A stretch of DNA of 64,000 nt from Symsagittifera roscoffensis (lineage: Eukaryota; Xenacoelomorpha; Acoela; Convolutidae): the NCBI RefSeq assembly GCF_963678635.1, contig NC_087066.1, forward strand, positions 22,105,996 through 22,169,995, in the 5' to 3' direction. Positions 44,992 to 56,574 of the stretch are shown here, in pieces (positions within the stretch are counted from its first letter, which is position 1; each line of letters starts with the position of its first letter). Position numbers and translations under genes: made by a program. The notes under the pieces were generated by a model. The model saw nothing but the letters and a program-made list of their open reading frames with translations. It did not search any database and was not told the origin of the DNA.

Positions 44992-47363
44992 GGTCGCAAC
45001 ATCGCGATGAAATTCTTTTTTTTTGAGAAACTCCTTTTTTAGTAACTTTCTTTTTGTATTTGTTTTTTCATTTATACGTTTCAATTTATCATTGCGGTGT
45101 TTTCTCAAAAATGTGTTTCCGGTCTTTCCCAGGGTATATCAACGCATTGAAACAAACCCCAGTGGTGAGCTACAAAAAACTTTGTCGCCTGATTCGAGGG
45201 ATCGCGCTACACTTTCATGGAAAATATTCAGTTTTATGGATATTTTCGGCAGTAAATTAACGTATACTAATTTTCAGTACCAGTTAAACAGGAAAATTTT
45301 TTTACTGGTTTATGTATGTCTCTTCCATATTCGAAAACTCAGTGGATTCCCCGCTCAAATACGTAGAACGTAAATTTTGTTCGTACATCTGTTTTGTCGC
45401 GGACTCCGTAACAAGCGAATATAGCTAATTGTTCCGGATTGCGCAATCGTAAGCGGATTCCACAAACCGTTAACGGATTCCGCAATTGTTAGCAGTTTTT
45501 GCTTTTTTTGCGGATATTGCTGAGTTTTTGCTGATTCTGCTAACAGTTGGGGATTTCGCGACAGCGTTTTCTTTACTATACACCAATATTATGTTTAGCG
45601 TGTGAACTCTGTAAACTGTTCCAGATTCCGCAAGTAATGTTGCGGATTACGCAAATTACTTTTCGGATTCCACAAACTCATTTGTTTTTGGAGCAATTTT
45701 TGGCAATACAGTGCCTAGACTTTTTGTTTGTGGAATCCAAAACCGCAAAAAGATCAAAAAAAATATCAATGTTGCGGACTTCGCTGATTTTTTTGTTTTG
45801 CCGAGAAGGGGGCGTGAACGTTGTGGCGGGGATGAAAACGTAGAGGATGGGATAAACATGGGTGAGTTGGCGTTTGTTGGAGGGACTAAAAGGGAGGTAA
45901 ATTGGATTGAGAGGGTAAAGTGAGATCACAAAAAAAATGAAAAACCTAAATTTAAGGAAAAAAAGTATGAAAAAACGGGTACAAGATTATGGTTTTCTCA
46001 GCCAAATTAAACGATTTCACATTAGTGAGTGCAACATGCTATGCCAATGAAATATAATAAATTTTGAACAATTTCACTGTGTTTGAATGTTTGAAAATTT
46101 TTCTCTTACACTCCAGAGAAAATTTTTCTCTAACATTAGAATCTGTTTGTAATCGATTTAAATTTGATAGAGATTGACGATGAAAACCATTATAATGGGT
46201 TATTATCCACGAAACTCCAGTGCGGTGCTATAAAGCTAAAACACAAATTTTCGACCGCCTAGTTAATTGCTTATGATGGACTTTTTTAGCATCTCTAAAA
46301 CTTGCTGTCTTTTGAAACAAAAAGTATGTGATTTTAAAAAGAAATATCCGCACGTAGATCAGAAGTTAGTTGGAAAGGAACAATAAACAACCTTGGCATA
46401 CTTAAATGTGGCAAAGGATTGGTCCAACGAAAATGACTATTGTAACGGAACTTAATATCGTGCGTGAAGAGAGATATTCCCTCGAAAATACTATTTAACC
46501 TTTCAGGGGTGGCTCTTAATTTTTTTTAATTGCTGGAAACTAGAAAAAAATATATTTCATTATGTTGTCTGGTATCAAACTTTAGCCAGGAAAATTTATC
46601 GGGTAAACATTTTTTGATCGCAATCGCGGAATAATTTTTAAGTTTCGAAAAAAGCACGGAAAGTGTGCTCAGAATGGTTTTTTCTGACAAATTCAGCAAC
46701 TTATTCAACCATTTGTGACAGGAGTTTTGGGATAACATTTGATAATTGTTGATGATTTGAGCTAGAAAAACGGTTTTTTTCCTTATTTAAAAGTTCAGTT
46801 AAATAATGGGGGTTTCAAGATTGGACCTGTTTAGTACAATTATTTCTCCAAAAAATGCAGTTTTCTGGCTACGCGTAGTATTTACAGCGATATAAGCCGG
46901 CTCGCATAAAATTCCAAACTGGTTCAAGTAATGCTAAGTAGTCCAAATATTGCGTTAGTGGAAGCCACATTTGGCAGTTTTTACTGAGTTTGCATGCTGC
47001 GGGGACGCTTATTTTTCAAAAAAGCAAACCGTTTCAAGCTTTTTTTTTTCATTTTGATGCCAAAAACTATTTAAGAAGTCTTTTTTCCTCTTTTAAATTA
47101 CTCCCCACATAAATAACAAGTGTGAAAACACTTACCTACTTAATGGGTATTACCTAAAAACTTAGTCGTAATGCTGAAATAGATCATTTTTATAGATACA
47201 TAAATTTATCTGAGATCAATATAATTTTTGATGTTAAACATAATATAACAGTTAATTTGAATAAATGTTTGCAAATAGTCATCCTCAAGGTTTTCGAAAG
47301 CAGGCAACGAATTTAATTTAAATGTGTGTTTTTTCAACGAGGTATTTTTGAGTAACTAAAACT
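44992..47363 (+). repeat. tandem unit 2 (2372 bp)
   Basis: Same order of blocks as unit 1, with scattered substitutions and indels. It lacks about 100 bp, including the ATTATAATTCAGRTACCGCGCC segment present in units 1, 3 and 4. The anchor is at 44992. Confidence 0.9.
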
Positions 47364-49276
47364 GGTCGCAACATCGCGATAAAATTCTTTTTTTTTTGAG
47401 GAACTCCTTTTTTAGTAACACTCTTTTTGTATTTGTTTTTTCATTTATACGTTTCAATTTATCATTGCGGTGTTTTCTCTGCATTATAATTCAGGTACCG
47501 CGCCATATCGCTCTTTAAATTGTTCCAGATTCCGCAAGTTATGTTGCAGATTTCGCGAATTACATTTCGGATTGCGCAAAGTCATTTGTTTTTGGAGCAA
47601 TTTTTAGCAATACAGTGCCTAGACTTTTTGTTTGTGGAATTCAAAACCGCAAAAAGATCAAAAAAACTATCAATGTTGCGGACTTCGCTAAATTTTTTGT
47701 TATGCCGAGAAGGGGGCGTGAACGTTGTGGCGGGGATGCAAACGTAGAGGATGGGATAAACATGGGTGATTTGACGTTTGTTGGAGGGACTAAAAGGGAG
47801 GTAAATTGGATTGAGAGGGTAAAGTGAGCTCACAAAAAAAATGAAAAGGAAAAAAAGTATGAAAAAACGGGTACAAGATTATGATTTTCTCAGCCAAATT
47901 AAATGATTTCACATTAGTGAGTGCAACATGCTATGCCAATGAAATATATTTAATTTTACATAATTTCATTGTATTTGAATGTTTGAAAATGTTTCTCTTA
48001 CACTCCAGAGAAGAAATTTCTCTTCCATTAGAATCTGTTTTAATCGATTTGTTCTAATAATTTTAAATTTGATAGAGATTGACGATGAAAACTATTACAA
48101 TGGAGTATTATCCATGAAACTCCAGTGCGGTGCTATAAAGGCAAAACACAAATTTTCTACCGCCTAGTTGATTGCTTATGATGGAACTTTTTAGCATCTC
48201 TAAATTTTGCTGTCTTTTGAAACAAAAAGTATGTGATTTTAAAAAGAAATATCCGCTCGTAGATCGGAAGTTAGTTGGAAAGGAACATTAAACAACCTTG
48301 GCATACTTAAATGTGGCAAAGGATTGGTCCAAAGAACATGACTATTGTAACGGAACTTAACATCGTGCGTGAAGAGAGATATTTCCTCGAAAAGACTTTT
48401 GACCTTTCAGGGGTGGCTCTTGATTTTTGTTTAACTGCTGAAAACTAGAAAAAAATATATTTCATTATAATGTCTGGTATGAAATTTTTGCCAGAAAAAC
48501 TTATCAGGTAAACATTTTTTGATTAATCGCAATCGCGGACTAACTTTTAAGTTTCGAAAAAAGCACGGAAACTGTGCTCAGAATAGTTTTTTCTGACAAA
48601 TTCAGCTATTTATTCAGCCATTTGTGACAGGAGTTTTGGGATAACATTTGATAATTGTTGATGATTTGAGCAAGAAAAACGGTTTTTTTCCTTATTTAAA
48701 AATTCAGTTGAATAATGGGGGTTTCAAGATTGGACCCATTTAGGACATTTATTTCTCCAAAAAAGGCAGTTTTCTGGCTACGCATAGTATTGTCAGCGAT
48801 ATAAACCGGCTCGCATAAAATTCCAAACTGGTTCAAGTAACGCTAATTAGTCCAAATATTGCGTCAGTGGAAGCCACATTTGGCAGTTTCTACTGAGTTT
48901 GCATGCTGCGGGGGATGGTTATTTTTCAAAAAAGCAAAACGTTTCAAGCTTTTTCTTTTTTCCATTTTGATGCCAAAAACTATTTAAGCAGTCTTTTTTC
49001 CTCTTTTAAATTGCTCCCCACATAAATAACAAGTGTGAAAACACTTACGTACTTAATGGGTATTACCTAAAAATTTAGTCGTAATGCTGAAATAAATCAT
49101 TTTTATAGATACATAAATTTATCTGAGATAAATATAATTTTTGATATTAAACATATTATAACAGTTAATTTGAATAAATGTTTGCAAATAGTTGTCCTCA
49201 AGAGTTTCGAAAGCAGGCAACGAATTTAATTTAAATGTGTGTTTTTTCAACGAGGTATTTTTTAGTAACTAAAACT
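47364..49276 (+). repeat. tandem unit 3 (1913 bp, internally deleted)
   Basis: Two deletions relative to unit 4: one after GCGGTGTTTTCTC (47468-47479), and a second between ACCGCGCCATATCGC (about 47498-47512) and TTGTTCCAGATTCCGCAAG (from about 47519), which removes the GCGGATTCCGCAA block. The rest matches its neighbours. Confidence 0.9.
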
Positions 49277-51702
49277 GGTCGCAACATCGCGATAAAATTG
49301 TTTTTTTTTGAGGAACTCATTTTTAAGTAACTTTCTTTTTGTATTTGTTTTTTCATTTATACGTTTCAATTTATCATTGCGGTGCTTTCTCAAAAATTTG
49401 TTTCTCGTCTTTCCCAAGATATAGCAACGCATTGAAAAAAACCCAATGGTGAGCTACAAAACACTTTGTCGCCTGATTCGGGGGATCGCACTACTTTCAT
49501 GGAAAATATTCAGTTTTATGGACTTTTTTCGGCAGTAAATTAACGTATACTAATTTTCAGTTCTACTTAAGCAGGAATATTAATTAACGGTTTTCCAAAC
49601 AATTAATTTCAAAATATCAACATGCATTATAATTCAGGTAACGCGCCATATCGCAACAGCGACAACTCGCAACAAAAGTCAGCTCTTGGTTTGAAGTCAC
49701 CGATGTGAATGTTCCAAAATTTATGTAGATTCCATATTCGAAAATTCAGTGGATTCCCCGCTCAAATACGTAGAACGTAAATTTTGTCCGTACATCTGTT
49801 TTGTCGCGGACTCCGTAACAAGCGAATAAAGCTAATTGATCCGGATTCCGTAAATTTTGTCCGTACATCTGTTTTGTCGCGGACTCCGTAACAAGCGAAT
49901 AAAGCTAATCAATCGTAAGCGGATTCCACAAACTGTTAGTGAATTCCGCAATTGTTAGCGGTTTCTGCTTTTTTTTGTGGATATCGCTGAGTTTTTGCTG
50001 ATTCTGCTAACAGTTGTGGATTTCGCGACAGCGTTTTTTCACCATACACCTATTTTATGATTAGCGTGTGAACTCTGTAAACTGTTCCAGATTCCGCAAG
50101 TTATGTTGCAGATTTCGCAAATTACATTTCGGATTGCGCAAACTCATTTGTTTTTGGAGCAATTTTTAGCAATACAGTGCCCAGACTTTTTGTTTGTGGA
50201 ATTCAAAACCGCAAAAAGATCAAAAAACTATCAATGTTGCGGACTTCGCTAAGTTTTTTGTTTTGCCGAGAAGGGGGCGTGAACGTTGTGGCGGGGATGC
50301 AAACGTAGAGGATGGGATAAACATGGGTGATTTGACGTTTGTTGGAGGGACTAAAAGGGAGGTAAATTGGATTGAGAGGGTAAAGTGAGGTCACAAAAAA
50401 AAACGAAAAACCTAAATTTAAGGAAAAATATGAAAAAACGGGTACAAGATTATGATTTTCTCAGCCAAATTAAATGATTTCACATTAGTGAGTGCAACAT
50501 GCTATGCCAATGAAATATATTTAATTTTAAATAAATTCATTGTATTTGAATGTTTGAAAATGTTTCTCTTACACTCGAGATTTGATATTAAATTTTAAAT
50601 TTGATAGAGATTGACGATGAAAACCATTATAATGGATTTTTATCCATGAAACTCCAGTGCGGTGCTATAAAGGCAAAACACAAATTTTCGACCGCCTAGT
50701 TAATTGCTTATGATGGAACGTTTTAGCATCTCTAAATTTTGCTGTCTTTTGAAACAAAAAGTATGCGATATTAAAAAGAAATATCCGCACGTAGATCAGA
50801 AGTTATTTGAAAGGAACAATAAACAACCTTGGCATACTTAAATGTGGCAAAGGATTGGTCCAAAGAACATGACTATTGTAACGGAACTTAACATCGTGCG
50901 GGAAGAGAGATATTCCCTCGAAAAGACTATTTGACTTTTCAGGGGTGGCTCTTGCTTGATTTTTGTTTAACTGCTGAAAACTAGAAAAAAAATATATTTC
51001 ATTATGTTGTCTGGTATCAAATTTTAGCCCGGAAAATTTATCAGGTAAACATTTTTTGATTATTCGCAAACGCGGACTAATTTTTAAGTGTCGAAAAAAG
51101 CACAAAAAGTGTGCTCAGAATGGTTTTTTTCTGACAAATTCGACTGTTTATTCAGCCAATTGTGGCAGGAGTTTAGGGATCACATTTGATAATTGTTGAT
51201 GATTTGTGCTAGAAAAACGTTTTTTTTTTCCTTATTTGAAATTTCAGTTCAATAATGGGGGTTTCAGGATTAGACCCATTTAGGACAATTGTTTCTCCAA
51301 AAAATGCATTTTTCTAGCTACGCGTAGTATAGACAGCGATTTAATGCGGCTCGCATTAAGTTCCAAACTGGTTAAAGTAACGCTAATTAGTCCAAAGATT
51401 GCGTCAGTGGATGTCAAATTTAGCCGTTTCTACTGAGTTTGCCTGTTGCGGAGATGCTTATTTTTTCAAAAAAGCAAAACGTTTCAAGCTTTTTCTTTTT
51501 TTCCATTTTGATGCCAAAAACTATTTAAGCAGTCTTTTTTCCTCATTCAATACGCTCCCCACATAAATAACAAGTGTGAAAACACTTACCTACTTAATGG
51601 GTATTACGTTCTTCTAGTTTGGGCAAGGAAACTTGAAAAAAAAATTCAGTCGTAATGCTGAAATAGATCATTTTCATAGAACATAAATTTCATCTGAGAC
51701 CA
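49277..51702 (+). repeat. tandem unit 4 with a 73-bp internal duplication
   Basis: Follows the unit order but has two tandem copies of a 73-bp stretch starting GTAAATTTTGTCCGTACATC (49777 and 49850). Its 3' part from about 51180 differs most from the other units (TAGCTACGCGTAGTATAGACAGC). It ends where the AT-rich element begins at 51703. Confidence 0.85.
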
Positions 51703-52695
51703 CCCGCATCCAAGTTTAGACGTAAGTATTTGATTATAACGGATTATTATGATGATTTTTGACAATTATAATTGATTATAATTACCAAAATTAGGTGTTT
51801 AAAGGATTTATAATTGATTATAATCGTGATATTTTCCAAGAGATTATAATCTTTTATAATCGGTTATAATTGATTAAAGTTCTTACAAAAAAACCCTTAA
51901 AATCAATTATAGTCGATTTTAATTGACTAAAATCTCTTATTGTGCCGAAATTTTGTCAATTCAAAACTATATTCGGATTATATCTTATGGGTTATTATTT
52001 TTATGTCAATAAGAAAATCTCTAAAAGAGAGATCTCTTGAACACTTTGGTTCATCTGAATACAAAGTTTTACCACGAAACAAAAGTTTCATAGGGATCCT
52101 TTCATATGAGTGGAAAGGTTCCCGCGGTAAATGAAAAACAAACCTTCCGAATCAAACACGAAACTAAATTAATTTGCTGATGTTTTGGTGCTTAAAAAAG
52201 CTTAAAATATGCATCACAAAACAACTCTAATGGAGAAAAAATCAAAAAAAGCGTATAAATTTGAATTAATTGAAAAAACTTTTTAAAAAATCTTCCTTTT
52301 CATAGAAACCAACGTCTACAAAAAGCATAAATTATAAGCAATTTACATGCAACTTCGAAAAAAAATGGACAAACATAAGGGATTATAATCAATTATAATC
52401 GATTATAAAAGATTTTTGTGCAAAACTAATGAACTAGAAGTTTGAAAAAAATAATGGATTATAATCAATTATAATCGATGATAATTGCATCGAAAACTAG
52501 ACGATTAAATAATCCATTATATTTGTATCAAAAACTAGACGATTAAATAATCGATTATAATCGATTATAATGGATTATAATTATTTATAATTTGATTTTA
52601 AAAAGAGAGATTATAATCAATTATTAATTGATTAAAATCGATTGTTTTTCAATTTTAGTAAGACTGGTACTAAAATTGTAATATAATTACGATAT
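51703..52695 (+). mobile_element. AT-rich palindromic TIR element, copy A (right end lost)
   Basis: Begins with the inverted-repeat end CCCGCATCCAAGTTT, then about 1 kb of overlapping near-palindromes of the type ATTATAATCGATTATAAT. The right terminal repeat present in copy B is absent; the sequence jumps to the CGGATCTAGG-family fragment near 52730. A 64-codon frame (51940-52134) is shared with copy B but has no recognised features. Confidence 0.7.
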
Positions 52696-52724
52696 TAGTA
52701 CCAAAATTACGTAATTTAATTACT

Positions 52725-52850
52725 CTGGAAGAGCTCAGAAATTTCAATTTGATCGACCTGAAAAAAAGGTCGACAAAGTCTTCGACATTTTTTTTGAAAA
52801 TCCGCCCCCCCCCCCGAGAAAATCCTAGATACGCCGCTACTCATGACATG
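52725..52850 (-). repeat. CAGGGGCGGATCTAGG-family end, copy A
   Basis: Inverted family terminus: TGGAAGAGCTCAGAAATTTC, then GGTCGACAAAGTCTTCGAC, a C run and CGAGAAAATCCTAGATACGCCG. It is the same piece as 62545-62662. Confidence 0.6.
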
Positions 52851-53549
52851 ACCCATTATTTTGTCGGGCACTTGATTATTTCAACTATTCGATGGTAACC
52901 GGCTGCTAAAGTCTCATTTATCTAATTGTAACTAGTATCAAAAAGTTATCTACTTTTTTCACAAATTTTTTCGCAAGCTCACAAAAACTAAAAATTATCA
53001 AGAAATATTTACGAAGCTGCACAACATGAATACAGTGCTGATTTAAATTAAATGGACAAACTGAGCTAAAATTGAAATTTAAAACTGGGTTTTTCTCAAA
53101 TTGAGTTGAGTTTAGGTGAAAACTTATGACTACAGAACTTGCTTAAAATTTTAGCAGAATTAATATGGCGTAATTTGTGTTGCAAAATTCGGGCCCAAAA
53201 TTTTATTCCAAAAATGGGTCATTTTGGTTTTTATGGTTAATTGAAAATTACGCCAAAAAAACCCAGTCGATTACAGACATAATTATAATGACCTGAGAAA
53301 TAAAAGGAATTTCAATCGATAAGGATAGGACTATTTTTATGCAGAAGCAAAAGTAAAAAAAAAGATTAATAATAATGGATAAAAATGGATTTTGATGCTT
53401 GGAAAAATAGTAACTTTATAATCCATGTTTAATTGATTAGAATCTTTTTTTTGCACTTTTGTGGACACTGACAAGGAAACTCAATTATATTCATTTTTTA
53501 TTCAGGGAACTCCAATGCGAATCTTGTCTTCTTTCGTTTCCCGGGTTGA
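52851..53549 (+). repeat. left half of the foldback element plus duplicated flank
   Basis: 52855-53020 and 53285-53549 are single-copy parts of the duplication. Between them lies the left arm of the foldback element seen complete in copy B (from about 53026, GTGCTGATTTAAATTAA). It stops at ACATAATTATAATGACCTG (about 53277-53295), without loop or right arm. Confidence 0.7.
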
Positions 53550-54421
53550 GGTCCGCGACTTAAGAAAAGACTTTCTAAGTCGCACCGCATACCGTTTCCA
53601 GACTGGATTTCGCAGTCACGCCGCGGACTTAAGTCGCGCCGTCAGTCTTTAATTAATGGCGCGGTCAGTCTTTTCTTAAGTCGCGCTGCTTAAGTTTTTT
53701 CTTAAGTCGCGCCGTCAATTTTATTAGGTCGCGCCGTCAGTCTTTTCTTAAGTCGCGCCATCAATCTCCTTTTAAGTCGCTCGGTCAGTCTTTTCTTAAG
53801 TCGCACTGTCAGTCTTTTCTTAAGTCGCGCCGTCAGTCTTTTCTTAATTCACGGCGTCAGTCTTTTCTTAAGTCGCGCCGTCAGTCTTTTCTTAAGTCGC
53901 GCCGTCAGTCTTTTCTTAAGTCGCGCGCTTAAGTCTTTTCTTATGTGGCACCGTTTAAGTCTTATATTAAGTCGCGCCGCTTCAGTCTTTTCTTAAGTCG
54001 CGCCGCTTAAATATTTTCTTAAATCACACCGCTTAAGTCTTTGCTTAAGTTGCGCCGCTTAAGTTTTTCTTAAGTCGTGCCGCTTCAGTCTTTTCTTAAG
54101 TCGCGCCGTCAGTCTTTTCTTAATTCACGGCGTCAGTCTTCTCTTAAGTCGCGCCGTCAGTCTTTTCTTAAGTCGCGCCGTCAGTCTTTTCTTAAGTCGC
54201 GCGCTTAAGTCTTTTCTTATGTGGCGCCGTTTAAGTCTTATCTTAAGTCGCGCCGCTTCAGTCTTTTCTTAAGTCGCGCCGCTTAAATATTTTCTTAAGT
54301 CACACCGCTTAAGTCTTTGTTTAAGTTGTGCCGCTTAAGTTTTTTCTTAAGTCGTGCCGCTTCAGTCTTTTCTTAAGTCGCGCCGTCAGTCTTTTCTTAA
54401 GTCGCGCCGCTTAAGTCTTTT
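53550..54421. repeat. 24-bp CTTAAG/GCGC minisatellite
   Basis: The basic unit is TCAGTCTTTTCTTAAGTCGCGCCG (24 bp), with variants TTAAGTCTTTTC. Two long blocks repeat with a ~276-bp higher-order period (TAATTCACGGCG at 53845 and 54121). The first element (53552-53585) carries the motif inverted (GCGACTTAAGAAAAGAC). Almost every unit has CTTAAG and GCGC palindromes. Confidence 0.9.
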
Positions 54422-55080
54422 CGTTGAACGTTCCGACAACATTTTAAAGTATATAAAGACTTGTCTTTGGACTCCAGAGACCTACAAACACCAAATTGTG
54501 CGCCTATCCTCCGCATAGTTTCGCCTCGAAATGAATGTTTTTTTTTAATCTAAATCGTTTATTCTCAAGGTTTCTAGTGTTTGAGATAATTGAGTTTATG
54601 TATTTTGATAGACAAGATTTAAAATAGCTAGACAAGTCTAATCAGTCGACCAAATAGGCGCTGCGTTTCTTCTCCAAGTTTTCACGCCTTCCGATAAGAT
54701 GTTTGCAAAATGTATTTTCTGGTGTTTATAGTCGCAGTCCAATTTGGAAAAAGCAGCTCAGACCAATCTATTAGTAGTTTTACCTAAAATTATAATGAAC
54801 ACATCTGATGACCAGACAAATTGTCCGGGTCAAGGAAACTGGCGAGCAGATTTGGTTAGCTTTTCTGCACAGCCTACCCGGGTTGACCTCCATACACCGA
54901 AAATGGTTATCATACAATTCCATACATCAAGTGTATGGAAAAATGCTTGTCATACAATTTTCATACAATTTCTAAAAATGGTTGAAAACTGGTATAAACT
55001 TTATTCTGTGGATGGTTGATTCTTATAAAACAGTCTGGTGATAAAAAACTGAGGTTCTCATTTTTTTGAAAAAAATGCTT
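54422..55080. other. gene-free stretch before the gap
   Basis: No recognisable gene. ATACAATT-type words recur at 54909-54975 (CATACAATTCCATACATCAA, TGTATGGAAAA, CATACAATTTTCATACAATTTC). They lead into the palindrome at the gap edge, suggesting an inverted or tandem repeat cut off by the gap. Confidence 0.45.
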
Positions 55081-55114
55081 ATCATACAATTCCCATATAT
55101 GGGAATTGTATGAT
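55081..55114. repeat. 34-bp perfect palindrome
   Basis: ATCATACAATTCCCATA is immediately followed by its exact reverse complement, with no loop. It ends at the first N of the assembly gap. Confidence 0.95.
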
Positions 55115-55314
55115 NNNNNNNNNNNNNNNNNNNNNNNNNNNNNNNNNNNNNNNNNNNNNNNNNNNNNNNNNNNNNNNNNNNNNNNNNNNNNNNNNNNNNN
55201 NNNNNNNNNNNNNNNNNNNNNNNNNNNNNNNNNNNNNNNNNNNNNNNNNNNNNNNNNNNNNNNNNNNNNNNNNNNNNNNNNNNNNNNNNNNNNNNNNNNN
55301 NNNNNNNNNNNNNN
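55115..55314. other. assembly gap (200 N)
   Basis: 200 consecutive N, probably a placeholder of unknown true length. Confidence 0.99.
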
Positions 55315-55436
55315 GATATCTTCAGACTTTAAATTTAACGCTAAAAGGTTAAAAAAGAAAATAAGTTAACACTTCTCTAAAAATCGAGGCGCGATGAACT
55401 AATAGAGAACTTAAGTAGACATAATGATAACGTCAC

Positions 55437-55655
55437 CAAGTAAAAATCCTCCCCCCCCCCCAATCAAATCCGTTTAGGGGGAGGATGTTAACTTGGTTGT
55501 GAGTTCGAATTTTCAGCCAATCAGAATAGAAGAATAGAGCATTTTACATGCAGCGCTAAGTAGATTTAAATTAAAACAAACGCTGAGGTGGAGGGATCTT
55601 AACTTGGTCTGTTTGGGGGTAGGGGGGGGGTGGAGGATGTTAACTTGATTCATGG
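55437..55655. repeat. inverted AGGATGTTAACTTGG repeat with C and G runs
   Basis: CCAAGTAAAAATCCTCCCCC (55437-) is roughly inverted as GGGGGAGGATGTTAACTTGG (about 55478-55497). The motif recurs as GAGGGATCTTAACTTGG (~55593) and GGAGGATGTTAACTTG (~55632). An AGCGCTAAGTAGATTTAAAT stretch between them resembles 34738-34790. It is probably a small TIR family. Confidence 0.5.
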
Positions 55656-55883
55656 ATTTTGTATACTTTATTCTAATAATAATAATTAATTGTTTCTAAT
55701 CTAATCTAATGGTATTTTATATGAAACAAGAAGAAGCAAACATATTGACTGACAAAAGATTGGGTGGACGCTATTAGACCTTACGGTCTGTTTTCAAGCT
55801 ACTCAAGCAAAAAAAGTAAATCTAGCGTTATTCCCGCATAGCAAGATTTGTAGCTGCGCGAAATTCAATTTTTTTAATTCTAG

Positions 55884-56132
55884 CAAGCGGCGGATGGGCT
55901 GAAGAAACAAGTGGAGCAGTTCGTGGGACTAGAAGACAGTGAAGGGACAGAGAGTGTGAGCAATGCCATGATCTCGGCTGCCAGGAAAACTGGCTCAGCA
56001 GATGCACGACCTCGCAGAGTTCACTCAAAAACCAGCCCCCACTCAAGGTCAGGGCAAATTATACCAGCCCCCACTCAAAGTCAGGGCAAATTATACCAGC
56101 CCCCCACTCAAGGTCAGGGCAAATTATACTGA
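55884..56132 (+). CDS. possible terminal exon, partial, function unknown
   Basis: A pyrimidine-rich tract ending TTCTAG (55878-55883) looks like a splice acceptor. It is followed by 82 open codons to TGA at 56130-56132. The segment is visibly GC-richer than everything around it. In-frame translation starts QAADGLKKQVEQFVGLED and contains SNAMISAARKTGSADARP. The frame is closed directly upstream by the TAG of the acceptor, so any protein must come by splicing from an upstream exon, which may lie in or beyond the gap. The last third is made of three copies of a 32-33 bp repeat that do not keep one frame. It is not recognised. The AADGLKKQVEQF stretch resembles the ends of bacterial chemoreceptors, but this is weak. 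Confidence 0.35.
   Translation, partial: QAADGLKKQVEQFVGLEDSEGTESVSNAMISAARKTGSADARPRRVHSKTSPHSRSGQIIPAPTQSQGKLYQPPTQGQGKLY
56032..56129 (+). repeat. 32-bp tandem repeat, three units
   Basis: ACCAGCCCCCACTCAAGGTC-AGGGCAAATTAT three times (32, 32 and 33 bp), with one substitution and one extra C. Confidence 0.9.
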
Positions 56133-56574
56133 TGAAATATAATAAGTATAGAAAACTTGAGAAAATTGAACAGAAAAAATAGATCAAAAAGAGCGGATGA
56201 ACTTTCTCTGATTTTTTTTCACTTAGAAGGCGCTACATATTGTGACCTACCCCGAGCGCAAATACTTTTGAATGAAATTTAATTTTGTTTTATTTAGTTA
56301 AAAGTTTTGACTAACAATTAGTTTTATTTTGACAGGAAACAGAGAAAAGTATCCACACGCCCCGCTACCAACGACTCCCTGCTTGCAATTAAAGAAAGAT
56401 GCATCTACCCACTACTGTCAATTTTCAACAAAAAAACTTCACCGATGTCAGAAAAAATCTGAAAAAAAAACTAAAAATTTGAAGTAAAGTGTCACATTAT
56501 CAAGCTGAGTTTATGATGTTGTTACAAATTAACCATATCTTTAATAATCTTATAATACTGAAGATACCGATTTG
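56133..56574. other. AT-rich stretch, nothing firm
   Basis: No gene. GACCTACCCCGAGCGCAAATACTTTTG (near 56241) and TTAAAAGTTTTGACTAAC may be a decayed inverted piece of the Helentron-like family. Confidence 0.4.

Larger units (their letters stand above)
41111..54421 (+). repeat. segmental duplication, copy A
   Basis: From AGGGTACAATAAATGTGTC at 41111 the sequence matches copy B from 56976 in the same orientation with few differences. Sub-blocks in order: a 1.4-kb single-copy part (41111-42504), four tandem units (42505-51702), an AT-rich element, a CGGATCTAGG-family end, a foldback half and a minisatellite. No gene is recognised in it. Confidence 0.9.

Noticed and set aside
51940-52134. 64-codon frame shared with 60461-60655
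   Set aside because: Conserved only because the segment is duplicated; no start context, domain or composition supports coding.
51720-52650. CRISPR-like look of regularly repeated AT-rich palindromes
   Set aside because: The words are overlapping and of variable spacing with no unique spacers, and the genome is animal. It is the interior of a TIR element.
53550-54421. Minisatellite as a CRISPR array
   Set aside because: Units are contiguous without unique spacers and form a higher-order tandem repeat in an animal genome.
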